From: Leguminivora glycinivorella
Lineage: Eukaryota; Arthropoda; Insecta; Lepidoptera; Tortricidae
DNA: 64,000 bases
NCBI RefSeq assembly: GCF_023078275.1
Contig: NC_062990.1
Coordinates: forward strand, 15,515,549 to 15,579,548
Direction: 5' to 3'
This document shows positions 33,844 to 44,999 of the stretch, in pieces. Each line of letters begins with the position of its first letter. The stretch's first letter is position 1. The notes beneath the pieces are model-generated. The model worked only from the letters and a program-made list of their open reading frames with translations, was not told where the DNA came from and did no database searches. Both the position numbers and the translations under genes were made by a program.

Positions 33844-34862
33844 ACTTGTTTAGTGTATCATAGTTATTTTCACAGTGTAATGTCATACGGTATTCTGGTT
33901 TGGGGCAAAGCAGCTGACATACAGACTATCTTTGTATTACAAAAGAGAGCCATTCGTTCTATTTACAACTTAGGAACACGTGAATCAGTAAGAGAACTCT
34001 TCAAAGAAATTAATATCTTAACTGTAGCTTCCCAATACATTTATGATAGTATAATTTATGTTGTTAAGAATTTAGACTGTTTCACTAAGAATTCTGATAT
34101 CCATAATTATAACACTAGAAACAAAAATAAGCTTGCCATAAAGAAGTTTCGTGTCCGTAAAGTACAGAAGTCATTTGTTGGGCAATGCATTCATTTTTAT
34201 AATAAGTTACCTGACACTGCTTTGAGATTACCCCTCCCAGCTCTTAAGAACTACTTAAAAAAATCATTGATGTTAAAGGCTTATTACAGAGTCGAGGACT
34301 ATTTGACAGACAAACATGCATGGCCCGAACCAGAAACTACAAAAAACGAATAGCAATTAAAATAATTGTATTATGTATAGAGGACACAGTTCAGATAAGA
34401 AAGCACATCAAATATTTTATATTTTATGTTGTGTAGGTAAATTACATATTTAATGATATTGAGATTCATATTATCTTTTTCTTCTATGACAATTTGATAT
34501 GTTTTCTCTGAAGAAGAACGACGTATTATTAAGCAATAATATAATTTATTGAAATTGATTTCCATAGAGTACCTAGTCTGTTCATATTCTTTGATGAATA
34601 CTTTTGCATGTTAAATTGTATGTTGTTATTTAATGCATGTTAATTATAAGATGTAATGTTTTGAAAAGAAGTTGCCCGCCGAGTTTCTTGCCGGTCCCAT
34701 AGTGGATACCCCCCTCCCAACTGAGGGGGGACTGAAATCTTCTCGAGGCTGAGGCGTAGGGTTAGAGCCGGCGTAGCTTTATTTGACGTTCATATGCGCA
34801 TTGTAATATGCCTACTTGAAAAATAAATATTTCATTTTCATTTCATTTTCATTTTCATTTTC
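33844..34862 (+). mobile_element. 5'-truncated LINE, second family
   Basis: This carries a C-terminal reverse transcriptase piece, a long 3' UTR and a tail of repeated TTTCATTTTCA. The UTR contains GTTGCCCGCCGAGTTTCTTG and GTTAGAGCCGGCGTAGCTTT. Its last 415 bp recur at 53,204-53,617. Confidence 0.88.
33847..34353 (+). pseudogene. LINE reverse transcriptase C-terminal fragment
   Basis: About 169 codons are open to TAG. They begin around YFHSVMSYGILVWGKAADIQ and continue with VLQKRAIRSIYNLGTRES, DIHNYNTRNKNKLAI and FYNKLPDTALRLPL. This is the region after the catalytic palm and aligns by eye with the end of the LINE at 28,675-30,504. The catalytic FADD and everything before it is gone, so the fragment cannot be active. 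The first codons of the longer open frame come from the adjacent hairpin MITE. Confidence 0.9.
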
Positions 34863-34865
34863 AGA

Positions 34866-35046
34866 GTATAAGTAAAAAATCGTCGCCTAGCACCCATAGT
34901 ACAAGCTTTGCTTACTTTGATCTGTGCAAAGAGGATCGAGTATTATAGAGAGTTACTGTCGAAGAAAAATGTGTAATCACAGTGCACCATCTCTTCACAC
35001 AGACTTAAAACTTTTGAACCTCAGTTTTGACAATTTGGCCCATATT
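34866..35046 (+). repeat. SINE-like tail plus family B (left part)
   Basis: 34,866-34,925 has CGTCGCCTAGCACCCATAGT then ACAAGCTTTGC, also seen at 58,927-59,010 and inverted near 4,850-4,905. 34,926-35,046 is family B up to GCCCATATTC, where it is interrupted. Confidence 0.65.
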
Positions 35047-35546
35047 CTTTTTTTTTTTTTTAATACTACGTCGGTGGCAAACAAGTATACGGTCCGCCTG
35101 ATGTAAAGCGGTCACCGTAACCTATGGACGCCTGCAACTCAAACAGTGTCACATGCGCGTTGCCACCCCATTAGAAACTTGTACACTCCCTTTTGCTGTG
35201 TTAAGTACACAGCAAAAAGGAGTGTACAAGTTCCAAGGAGGGTTCGGGTTGCCGACGACTCAAAGGACAATAGATGGAACAAGTTAGTTCCGTAAGTCCT
35301 CCCGTCGTCAGCACCCCGCACCCTCGTTGAGCTCTGGCAGCCTTACTCACCGGCAGGAACACAACACTATGAGTAGGGTCTAGTGCTATTTGGCTGCGGT
35401 CTTCTGTAAGGCGGAGGTACTTCCCCAGTTGGGCTCTGCTCTAGATTCGAGCGAGACGATATCCGCTGTGCTGTGCCCTACCACACAAAGCGGAATATCA
35501 TTCGCTATGCCCTACCTCCTACAAAAATTATCCTATATCTATCTAT
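35047..35546 (+). mobile_element. Family F copy inserted in family B
   Basis: It starts with a T run and ATACTACGTCGGTGGCAAAC. TATTCTT occurs at both borders, a probable 6-7 bp target duplication, because family B resumes with TTCTTAGCTTGGTATGC. It contains a palindrome around CTTTTGCTGTGTTAAGTACA near 35,195. Confidence 0.65.
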
Positions 35547-35700
35547 ATCCTATTCTTAGCTTGGTATGCTTTAAAAATGTCAAATATTAATATTAGCGCC
35601 ATCTAGCTGAGCGTACCCCAAAGGTGTAATGCCATCTAGGCTACCGTACCTTTTTCTGTATGGTACTGAGATACGTTTTTTCTTAGACTTTATCTGTCTA
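35547..35700 (+). repeat. Family B, right part
   Basis: It continues the family B copy interrupted at 35,047, carrying AGCGCCATCTAG (35,595-35,606) and ending in TTTCTTAGACTTTAT. Confidence 0.75.
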
Positions 35701-35739
35701 TATGTCTTTGGATCTGTGTAAGGTGTCCCCCAAAATGTA

Positions 35740-36140
35740 TTTTTCCCCTCAATACCAGCGGGTAAAAACGCATTTTATCCACTAGTGGGTAAAGCAATTT
35801 GACCTTGAATAAAGTCAAATTAACTGCTTTTAAATTGATAAAAGTAGGTGAATCTAGTAATAAAGATGATTTACCACCTGTGGAACTACTGGAAGCAGTG
35901 ATAAACGCATTTTTTGCGTTGTAGTTTCCTCGCTATAGTGAGGGGAAAAGTTTTGTGTTACACTCTGGTGGATTATACTTCTCGTGTGTTAAAAAAGTCG
36001 CAAGTTCAGGATTCTATTCTCAAACCACTCGATTCGCTCGTGGTTCAACTATAGAATCCTTTCACTTGCTCGTTTTTTAATACCACATTCGGCGTTAAAA
36101 TACAACTTTGCCCCCTTGTATAACAAATAACTATTATTTA
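35740..36140 (+). repeat. Dispersed repeat family C, reference copy
   Basis: Landmarks are ACCAGCGGGTAAAAACGCAT, GATGATTTACCACCTGTGGA, CTATAGTGAGGGGAAAAGTT, GTGGTTCAACTATAGAATCC and the end TGTATAACAAATAACTATT. At least six further copies or parts lie between 48.6 and 63.2 kb, around and inside the micro-exon gene. A short inverted piece is at 37,670-37,750. Non-coding. Confidence 0.8.
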
Positions 36141-36397
36141 TTTTTATTGACAGAAAACATATTTGTTCACAGGGTGGTGTTCGCAAGTGTCCAGAGTACG
36201 GGAGACAAGACTTACATGCGAGATATGATGACGATTAATAAGGAATGGCTGTTAGAAATAGCCCCGCATTATTATAAACAAACCTAGTCATAAAAAAATC
36301 GAAATAAGATGTCATATATTAAAGAAAAAATGACGATCCGGCCTTCACCACTGGTGGTGCTCGTCATTTTTTCTTTAACATCTTCTTCTTCTTCAAC

Positions 36398-36751
36398 CTA
36401 GGGTTTTCCCGGCCTAGCGCCAGGGTCCGCTTTCCTGCTCAGCCTTCTCCACTTTGCCCGGTCTTCGGCATCCTGAGGTGAGAGATTATTCTCTTCCATG
36501 TCCGCTGTCACGACGTCCAGCCAGCGCTTCTTAGGCCTACCGCGGCCGCGTGACCTAGGGCCTTGGACGATGAGGTTGAGGCATCTGTTTCCGACGTAGT
36601 CTACCGGTCTGCGGCGTATGTGGCCATCCCACCGTAGGCGACTTTCCTGCAGCTTATCCGCCACGTCACGGATTCCGAGGCTGCCACGGATGTGTTCGTT
36701 ACGTATGCGATCTAGTCGCGTAACGCCACACATCCACCGCAACATCTTCAT
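36398..36751 (-). pseudogene. RTE-type LINE, C-terminal fragment
   Basis: A 117-codon minus-strand frame encodes the end of an RTE-clade reverse transcriptase: MLRWMCGVTRLDRIRNEHIR, then SRLRWDGHIRRRP and GRGRPKKRWLDVV, ending with WRRLSRKADP. It lies downstream of the catalytic domain in the parent element, so it encodes no enzyme. It is a 5'-truncated copy. Confidence 0.9.
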
Positions 36752-36828
36752 CTAACCATCGGCCGAATATTCGGTATCCGGCCGCCGAATATTCGGACAG
36801 CAGAATTTTACCTACAATACCTACAATT

Positions 36829-37068
36829 ACCGTGTGGTGACGGGTTAAGAATTTCACCACCCCCTTTCTTCCCGTGGGTGTCGTAGAAGTCGACTGTGGG
36901 ATATGGGTTAAATTGTGGCGTGGGCGAGAGGCTGTCAACCTGTCACTGCAATGTCACAATTTGGATTTCTTTCAACCCCTTTTTGCCAAGAGTGGCACTG
37001 AAACTTAGTAGTTCATGTGCTCTGCCTACCCCTTTATGGGATACAGGCGTGATTATATGTATGTATGT
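36829..37068 (+). mobile_element. Retroposon family E with 13-bp target duplication
   Basis: AATACCTACAATT flanks the element at 36,816-36,828 and 37,069-37,081. The body starts ACCGTGTGGTGACGGGTTAA and ends CAGGCGTGATTATATGTATG then TATGT. A long duplication plus a simple-repeat tail is the signature of LINE-driven insertion. It landed in CGAATATTCGG-type repeat sequence. Confidence 0.9.
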
Positions 37069-38105
37069 AATACCTACAATTTAAGCAGGGAGCGGGCGCG
37101 TCGTGCAGGTTTTGCCTTTTTTCGTGGTGAACTTCGCGCGGAGTCCGTTTTTGTTTAAAAGTTTATTTTTTTAATAATAAAGGGCTATGATTATAAGTAT
37201 AATATTATAACCGTAACTGTGTTTTTACATTTAATTTGTTTACTCAAATAGCACATCCGGTATCCGGCCGGATAGTACGTCACTATCCGGTATCTGGCCG
37301 AATATTAAAATAAGGCAAATAGGCCGGATACCGAATAGTAACCGAATATTCGGTGCATCTCTAATAACAACCAATGAAAGTGGTGCAATTTAATTGGTCG
37401 TTAACTCGTTCGGTATGCAGCATACGGGGAGTGGCCGCAGGTGAGATAACAACCACTGAAAGCCTGGGGGACTTCCCGCGCGCGAGATAACAATGTATTG
37501 TAAAACGTCAAACCTCATGTTAGAGATTCAGAAACAGAATTACAATATTTATTGTGAAATGTAACATTATTATATCAATAAACAGATCTATAAACATACA
37601 TGGTTTTATTTACCTACCGTTATGGAACAATGGTTTTAAGATGTGCCCGTCAAATCTACTGAAAATAAAAATAATAGTTATTTGTTATACGTTTTTACCC
37701 GCTGGTATTAAAGGACAAAACACGTGTTTCCGAGCTAGTGAGGGAAAAAAAACTATTTTATAAAATAAATTGTACTATAGATGAAAGTATAACCTATGGT
37801 CGCATTTGGTCCTAAGACGGGCGCCTAGGCGCCCTCTAACTTCTGTACTTAAAGTTTATAATGTTTTTTTTTTAAATAAAGTCCTTGTAATCAGTTAATA
37901 CAACAAAAATTCTGATGGAATGGTCTAAGTAAATGAAACTTAAGAACTTGTCCAAATCGCTCGCTAGATGGCGCTATACCGACGGGAAACTAGCGAACGA
38001 CTTGTGTCACAGAAAATACTAGTACAGTATGAATTTGTATTTAGTACCAACAAGTATTTGATCACATCTAGAATTTTTGATAACGACATTTTTAACGTTG
38101 TTATA

Positions 38106-38655
38106 CTCTGTCAACCAAGTAGGCTTGTGCTTGTGCCGTTTCGTTCGTTGATCGGAGCGCTCCGATCTCGTTCAATCGCTCCCACGAACTAGTTCGCCCT
38201 TTTAGGTCTTTTGCTCATTTAGTTCAGCCAGACCAGCGACCACTGCGGTCGGAAAGATCAGAATGAATGGGACCGAATAGTGTCAAAATGACACGAATAG
38301 TCCACAGTTCAATATGAAAACTTGACTTTTTTGTTGCTCTGCTAAGTAGCTCTCGCTCTCGGTCGGCGCAGTCACACACTCGTTCTCGATCCAAACCGTT
38401 CGCGCTCGCCGATCCTATACTGAACTAAATGAGCAAAGACCGATTCTCAGAGCACGGAAAGATTCAGTTCATTTTGGTCATTGATGGGATTTTATTCCTA
38501 ACAGTTCATAGTTCGTGAACGACACAAGCCTACAACCAAGTCTGTCAGTAAATAAGAACAAAGAAAACTATATGCATCCTTTTCTTTAGGGTGCTAGAGA
38601 AAAGGATACCTATAGTTTTCTTAGTTCTTATTTACTGACAGACTTGTTTGACAGA
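38106..38655. mobile_element. Hairpin MITE family G, interrupted copy
   Basis: 38,106-38,119 and 38,533-38,655 together give the same hairpin as 33,714-33,843. The left arm is broken after CTCTGTCAACCAAG by the hAT-like MITE. Confidence 0.88.
38120..38532 (+). mobile_element. hAT-like MITE, intact copy
   Basis: It is flanked by CAACCAAG at 38,112-38,119 and 38,533-38,540, an 8-bp target duplication typical of hAT transposons. The termini TAGGCTTGTG and CACAAGCCTA are perfect inverted repeats. It is 413 bp and non-coding. The same family is split by a LINE at 28,648-32,297. Confidence 0.93.
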
Positions 38656-38726
38656 ATATAGTTAACATATAACTGATTTATCTTTGGAATGGTTACCGAT
38701 TACGGCAAAGAGGACCGAGTGTTTTT

Positions 38727-39107
38727 TTTAATACCACGTCGGTGGCAAACAGGTATACGGCCCGCCTGATGGAAAGCGGTCACCGTAACCTATGGACGGC
38801 TGCAACTCAAGGGGTGTCACGTGCGAGTTGCCGACCCATTAGAAACTTGTACACTCCTTTTTTGAAGAACTCCATACTGTAGTTCATCGGGAATACCTCG
38901 ACAGGGAGCTCATCAGCTGTTTCTGTCAAAGTATAACCTAACCACAAAATTAAAATTTTGAAAAAACCCCCGACTGCGACATAGTTGACCGATTTTCATG
39001 AAACATGGCTAAGAACACTCCCGACTAATTCAGCTTTCAGACAAAAAAAACTAAATCTAAATCGGTTCATCCGTTCGGGAGCTACGATGCCACAGACAGA
39101 CACACAC

Positions 39108-39166
<59 letters not shown>

Positions 39167-39210
39167 CGTCAAACTTATAACACCCCTTCGTTTTTGCGTC
39201 GGGGGTTAAA
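38727..39210 (+). repeat. Family F fragment then GGGGGTT-type repeat
   Basis: 38,727-38,920 is family F. 38,935-39,210 is a repeat running from AACCCCCGACTGCGACATAG through TTCATGAAACATGGCTAAGA and an (ACAG)n run to TTTTGCGTCGGGGGTTAAAA. Other copies: 45,000-45,192 with 45,725-45,790, 48,410-48,475 and 55,035-55,210. Confidence 0.75.
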
Positions 39211-39214
39211 AATA

Positions 39215-39545
39215 TGTAATCACAGCCCAGACAGTTTCAGTTTTGACAATTTGGTCCATATTCTTAGCTTGATAATGTGTTAAAACGTCAAATATTAATA
39301 TTAGCGTCATCTAGCCGAGCGTCCCCCAAAGGTGTATTCGGTCACCGTACCTTTTTCTGTATGGTTTTGGGGTACGTTTTTTCTTAGACTTTAGCTGTCT
39401 ATACGGAGTTACATAAGTCTTTGCACATATCAAGCTAACAATATGGGCCAAATTGTCAAACCTGAGGTTTAAAAGTTTTAAGCCTGTGTCGAGAGATGGC
39501 AGTCTATGCTCTGTGATTACATATTTTACTTTGTTTATTGCGGTT
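39215..39545 (+). repeat. Family B copies, partly back-to-back
   Basis: The plus-oriented part includes GCTTGATAATGTGTTAAAAC and GGTTTTGGGGTACGTTTTTT. From about 39,425 an inverted part reads GGGCCAAATTGTCAAACCTG. Non-coding. Confidence 0.65.
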
Positions 39546-39924
39546 CGTTACAACCAAATTTTATAATACCATATTCCTAAAACGCAGCAATGCCAAAACA
39601 GATTAGTCTCATAATGTCTAAAACTTAAAATTACTTAAACCTACTTCTCATATTACCGTATTCCCGAAATGTCTAAAAGTCAAATTAATATACCAAAACT
39701 TCACTTTCTCAAAATGCCTAAAATGCAGTAGCAGTATGAAAACTGTAAATTTTACAGTTTTTTAACACGCTTTTATTAGGTCGTCGTGTATGTAACTATG
39801 TATGTAATGGAATCTAAGGAAGCTAATTTAACCATCTTCCAGGAGTCGTAGCGTAATGAAAATTGGCAGCTATATGTAGTTCCGATGACAATACAATAAT
39901 ATGGTACTGTTGAGCTGATCTGAT

Positions 39925-40540
39925 GATGGAGTCGGAAGATATGAACTGGAACTACATGATGGAACATCGTATCATAGCCGTTTTTGGGTTTCTTAGAAAA
40001 GTCTTGTAATGAACTTTAACTACAATTAGGTTTCAAGGTCTGATGATGAAGCCGAAAGATTTGAACTGGAACTACATGATGGAACATCGTATCATAGCTG
40101 TTTTTGGGCTTCTTAGAAAAGTCTTGTAATGAACTTTGACTACGATTAGGTTTCAAGGTCTGATGATGGAGCCGGAAGATATGAACTGGAACTACATGAT
40201 GGAACATCGTATCATAGCTATTTTTGGGCTCCTTAGAAAAGTCTTGTAATGAACTTTGACTACAATTAGGTTTCAAGGTCTGATGATGGAGCCGGAAGAT
40301 ATGAACTGGAACTACATGATGGAACATCGTATCATAGCTGTTTTTGGGCTTCTTAGAAAAGTCTTGTAATGAACTTTGACTACGATTAGGTTTCAAGGTC
40401 TGATGATGGAGCCGGAAGATATGAACTGGAACTACATGATGGAACATCGTATCATAGCTGTTTTTGGGCTTCTTAGAAAAGTCTTGTAATGAACTATGAC
40501 TACGATTAGGTTTCAAGGCCTGATGATGGTGCCGGAAGAT
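39925..40540 (+). repeat. 120-bp tandem repeat, about 5 copies
   Basis: The unit contains GGTCTGATGATGGAGCCGGA, AGATATGAACTGGAACTACA, TGATGGAACATCGTATCATA and GGCTTCTTAGAAAAGTCTTG, recurring every 120 bp. As 120 is a multiple of 3, the minus strand stays open as a 40-residue repeat. This is expected by chance and is not taken as a gene. Confidence 0.93.
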
Positions 40541-43500
40541 AAGAACAGAAAAAGGGGGGGGGCTCGAGGGGGAAGCATGAAAGAAAGATCAACCTTGTAT
40601 TTAAAATAAGTTGGGTTAAGGTTTTCTTGTGATCCTTAAGAGTAAAGAAAAGGGGGCTCGGGGGCGAAGCCCCCGCATGAAAGAAAGATCAACGTAGTAT
40701 GTAGAATAAGTTGGGTTAGCGTTTTCTTGTGACCTTTAAGAGCAAACAAAGGGGGGCTCGGGGGGCGAAGCCCCCCGCATGAAAGAAAGATCAACGTAGT
40801 ATTTAAGATAAGTTGGGTTAGCGTTTCCTTGTGACCTTTAAGAGCAAACAAAGGGGGGCTCGGGGGGCGAAGCCCCCCGCATAAAAGAAAGATAAACGTT
40901 GTATTTAAAATATGTTGGGTTAAGGTTTTCCTGTGCTCCTTAAGAGTAAAGAAAAGGGGGGCTCGGGGGGCGAAGCCCTCCGCATGAAAGAAAGATCAAC
41001 GTAGTATTTAGAATAAGTTGGGTTAGCGTTTTCTTGTGACCTAAACTTTAAGAGCAAACAAAGGGGGGCTCGGGGGGCGAAGCCCCCCGCATGAAAGAAA
41101 GATCAACGTAGTATTTAAGATAAGTTGGGTTAGCGTTTTCTTGTGACCTTTAAGAGCAAACAAAGGGGGGCTCGAAAAAGTAAAAGAAAGATTAAAGTAG
41201 TATTTAAAATAAGTTGGGTTAGCGTTTTCTTGTGACCTTTCAGAGCAAACAAAGGAGGGCTCGGGGGGCGAAGCCCCCCGCATAAAAGAAAGATCAACGT
41301 TGTATTTAAAATTAGTTAGGTGAAGGTTTTCTTGTGATCCTTAAGAGTAAAGAAAAGGGGGGCTCGGGGGGCGAAGCCCCCCGCATGAAAGAAAGATCAA
41401 CGTAGTATTTAGAATAAGTTGGGTTAGCTTTTTCTTGTGACCTTTAAGAGCAAACAAAGGGGGGCTCGAGGGGCGAAGCCCCCCGCATGAAGTAAAGATC
41501 AACGTAGTATTTAAGATAAACTGGGTTAGCGTTTTCTTGTGACCTTTAAGAGCAAACAAAGGGGGGCTCGGGGGGCGAAGCCCCCCGCATAAAAGAAAGA
41601 TCAACGTTGTATTTAAAATAAGTTGGGTTAGCGTTTTCTTGTGACCTTTAAGAGCAAACAAAGGGGGGCTCGGGGGGCGAAGCCCCCGCATGAAAGAAAG
41701 ATCAACTTTGTATTTAAAATAAGTTGGTTTAGGGTTTTCTTGTGACCCTTAAGAGTAACGAAAAGGGGGGCTCGGGGGGCGAAGCCCCCCGCATAAAAGA
41801 AAGATAAACGTTGTATTTAAAATAAGTTGGTTTAGGGTTTTCTTGTGAGCCTTAGGAGTAACGAAAAGGGGGGCTCGGGGAGCGAAGCCCCCCGCATAAA
41901 AGAAAGATCAACGTAGTATTTAAAATAAGTTGGGTTAAGGTTTTCTTGTGATGCTTAAGAGTAAAGAAAAGGGGGGCTTGGGGGGCGAAGCCCCCCGCAT
42001 GAAAGAAAGATCAACGTAGTATTTAGAATAAGTTGGGTTAGCGTTTTCTTGTGACCTTTAAGAGCAAACAAAGGGGGCTCGGGGGGCGAAGCCCCCCGCA
42101 TGAAAGAAAGATCAACGTAGTATTTAAGATAAGTTGGGTTAGCGTTTTCTTGTGACCTTTAAGAGCATACAAAGGGGGCTCGGGGGCGAAGCCCCCGCAT
42201 GAAAGAAAGATCAACGTTGTTTTTAAAATAAGTTGGTTTAGGGTTTTCTTGTGACCCTTAAGAGTAAAGAAAAGGGGGGGCTCGGGGGCGAAGCCCCCCG
42301 CATGAAAGAAAGATCAACGTAGTATTTAAAATAAGTTGGGTTAGCGTTTTCTTGTGACTTTTAAGAGCAAACTAAGGGGGGCTCGGGGGGCGAAGCCCCC
42401 CGCATGAAAGAAAGATCAACGTTGTATTTAAAATAAGTTGGTTTAGGGTGTTCTTGTGACCCTTAAGAGTAAAGAAAAGGGGGCTCGGGGGGCGAAGCCC
42501 CCGCATGAAAGAAAGATCAACGTAGTATTTAGAATAAGTTGGGTTAGCGTTTTCTTGTGACCTTCAAGAGTAAACAAAGGGGGGCTCGGGGGGCGAAGCC
42601 CCCCGCATAAAAGAAAGATAAACGTTGTATTTAAAATGAGTTGGGTTAGGGTTTTCTTGTTACCCTTAAGAGTAACGAAAAGGGGGGCTCGGGGGGCGAA
42701 GCCCCCGCATAAAAGAAAGATCAACGTAGTATTTAAAATAAGTTGGGTTAGGGTTTTCTTGTGACCCTTAAGAGTAACGAAAAGGGGGGCTCGGGGGGCG
42801 AAGCCCCCCCGCATAAAAGAAAGATCAACGTAGTATTTAAAATAAGTTGGGTTAGCATTTTCTTGTGACCTTTAAGAACAAACAAAGGGGGGCTCGGGGG
42901 GCGAAGCCCCCCGCATGAAAGAAAGATAGACGTTGTATTTAAAATAAGTTGGGTTAGGGTTTTCTTGTTACCCTTAAGAGCAAACAAAGGGGGGCTCGGG
43001 GGGCGAAGCTCCCTGCATGAAAGAAAGATCAACGTAGTATTTAAAATAAGTTGGGTTAGCATTTTCTTGTGACCTTTAAGAACAAACAAAGGGGGCTCGG
43101 GGGGCGAAGCCCCCGCATGAAAGAAAGATAGACGTTGTATTTAAAATAAGTTGGGTTAGGGTTTTCTTGTTACCCTTAAGAGCAAACAAAGGGGGGCTCG
43201 GGGGGCGAAGCTCCCTGCATGAAAGAAAGATCAACGTTGTATTTAAAATAATTTGGTTTAGGGTTTTCTTGTGACCATTAAGAGTAACGAAAAGGGGGGC
43301 TCGGGGGGCGAAGCCCCCGCATAAAAGAAAGATCAACGTAGTATTTAAAATAAGTTGGGTTAAGGTTTTCTTGTGATCCTTAAGAGTAAAGAAAAGGGGG
43401 GCTCGGGGGGCTAAGCCCCCCGCATGAAAGAAAGATCAACGTAGTATTTAGAATAAGTTGGGTTAGTGTTTTCTTGTGACCTTTAAGAGCAAACAAAGGG

Positions 43501-43815
43501 GGCTCGGGGGCGAAGCCCCCTCATAAAAGAAAGATAAACGTTGTATTTAAAATAAGTTGGGTTAAGGTTTTCTTGTTACCCTTAAGAGCAACGAAAAGGG
43601 GGGGCTCGGGGGCGAAGCCCCCCGCATAAAAGAAAGATTAACGTAGTATTTAAAATAAGTTGGGTTAGCGTTTTCTTGTGACCTTTCAGAGCAAACAAAG
43701 GGGGGCTCGGGGGGCGAAGCCCCCCGCATAAAAGAAAGATCAACGTTGTATTTAAAATAAGTTGGGTAATGGTTTTCCTGTGACCCTTAAGAGCAAATAA
43801 AGGGGGGCTCGGCAA
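40541..43815 (+). repeat. 102-bp G-rich hairpin tandem array, about 31 copies
   Basis: Each unit has the block GGGGGGCTCGGGGGGCGAAG then CCCCCCGC, followed by ATGAAAGAAAGATCAACGTA and TTGGGTTAGCGTTTTCTTGT. The C run pairs with either G run, and GCGAAGC is a tight hairpin loop. Units vary by small indels, mostly in the G and C runs. The 102-bp period gives a 34-residue minus-strand repeat (core HKKTLTQLILNTTLIFL), open for up to 4 units but repeatedly broken. Confidence 0.95.
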
Positions 43816-43824
43816 AAAAGAAAT

Positions 43825-44030
43825 ACTTAAATTTTGTTTGAATTAGTTGAAGTGTGACAATTTTTTCTAATCGAGTCAAACAAAATCCCACTAGCTGAGA
43901 GCTTCAAAACAATGTATGGCGAAAGTATGTCTCTCTAATGTCTTCGAAAAGTCCGCGATGGCACATGTCTATATTGTCTATCTTTTACGGATAACTTACT
44001 AGGTATAAACATTTTTATGATAATACCGTA
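43825..44030 (+). repeat. Dispersed repeat, copy 2 of the window-start repeat
   Basis: It shares TTTGAATTAGTTGAAGTGTG, GCTGAGAGCTTCAAAACAAT and ATTTTTATGATA with 1-290, at moderate identity. Confidence 0.6.
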
Positions 44031-44183
44031 ATAAGAAGGTAGCCACTAGTTATTATTAAGTAGCAATTAGCAATGAGTACACGTTAAGCCACAAATGGCA
44101 TGTAAAATCCGCCTACTTGAAATAAATTTATGTATAAATGTTAAAAGTATTTCATTATTAATGACTAAAAAGTATAAAATAAA

Positions 44184-44940
44184 TTAATAGTTTAAAAAAC
44201 ACTATAAAACACGCTTTTATAAATGCACGTAAAAGCCAAAAATAAATTATGGATCGTTCAAGTTGTCTCTATTTGTGAGCTGAAGTTTAAAAACTATGTG
44301 CTTTTAATTATAATATTTGATTGTAAAAGCGTGGGGCGCTGGAACAGGAAAGACTTTCTTGTAAACAAATACTAATCCGAACTTCCTGGCGAATGAAGTT
44401 GCATAAGAACATAACGTTTACATATGCCGCCTAAGGGTTACCAAAGAGAACCAAAGATATCTCGTCCACGAACAAGAACTCTGCATCCTGTCACTGTAGA
44501 CACTTTCCCCTTTTGTACTTTGATTACCGGAAAAAAGCGGCGTTCTAAGTGTCGGTGACTGTCGACTCTCCTCGCTACTAGCGCATATTTTGTCTGAGTT
44601 CGACAAACTGGTACCTACTTTGAACACTGACTTTTAATTGATTTGACTGTTTAATGTAGAACCTACTAGTCATGCTGCAACTCCAGTTAGCGCGTCAATC
44701 TGTGTAACCTCCTTCCCGTAACATAGCATAATTTGATTTATCAGCAAGTTATACAAAAAGTCTTTCCTGTTCCAGCGCCCCGCGCTTTTACAATCAAATA
44801 TTATAATTAAAAGCACATAGTTTTTAAACTTCAGCTCACAAATAGAGACAACTTGAACGATCCATAATTTATTTTTGGCTTTTACGTGCATTTATAAAAG
44901 CGTGTTTTATAGTGTTTTTTAAACTATTAATTTATTCATA
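44184..44940. mobile_element. Fold-back element with arms of about 170 bp
   Basis: AAACACTATAAAACACGCTT through GCTGGAACAGGAAAGACTTT (44,193-44,357) is mirrored almost perfectly at 44,758-44,925. The 400-bp centre is non-coding. Confidence 0.85.
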
Positions 44941-44999
44941 AATAGTTAGCATTAATTAAGTAAATGAATATTGAACTTAATAATATAACCTAACCGCAA

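Noticed and set aside
40016..40516. 166-codon frame with a 40-residue repeat
   Set aside because: It is the shadow of the 120-bp tandem repeat, whose period is divisible by 3.
40541..43815. Repeated protein with a 34-residue unit on the minus strand
   Set aside because: The open frames follow from a 102-bp tandem unit. Many units have indels that break the frame, and there is no start or promoter pattern.
40541..43815. CRISPR-like array
   Set aside because: The whole unit is conserved with no unique spacers, and the genome is an insect's.
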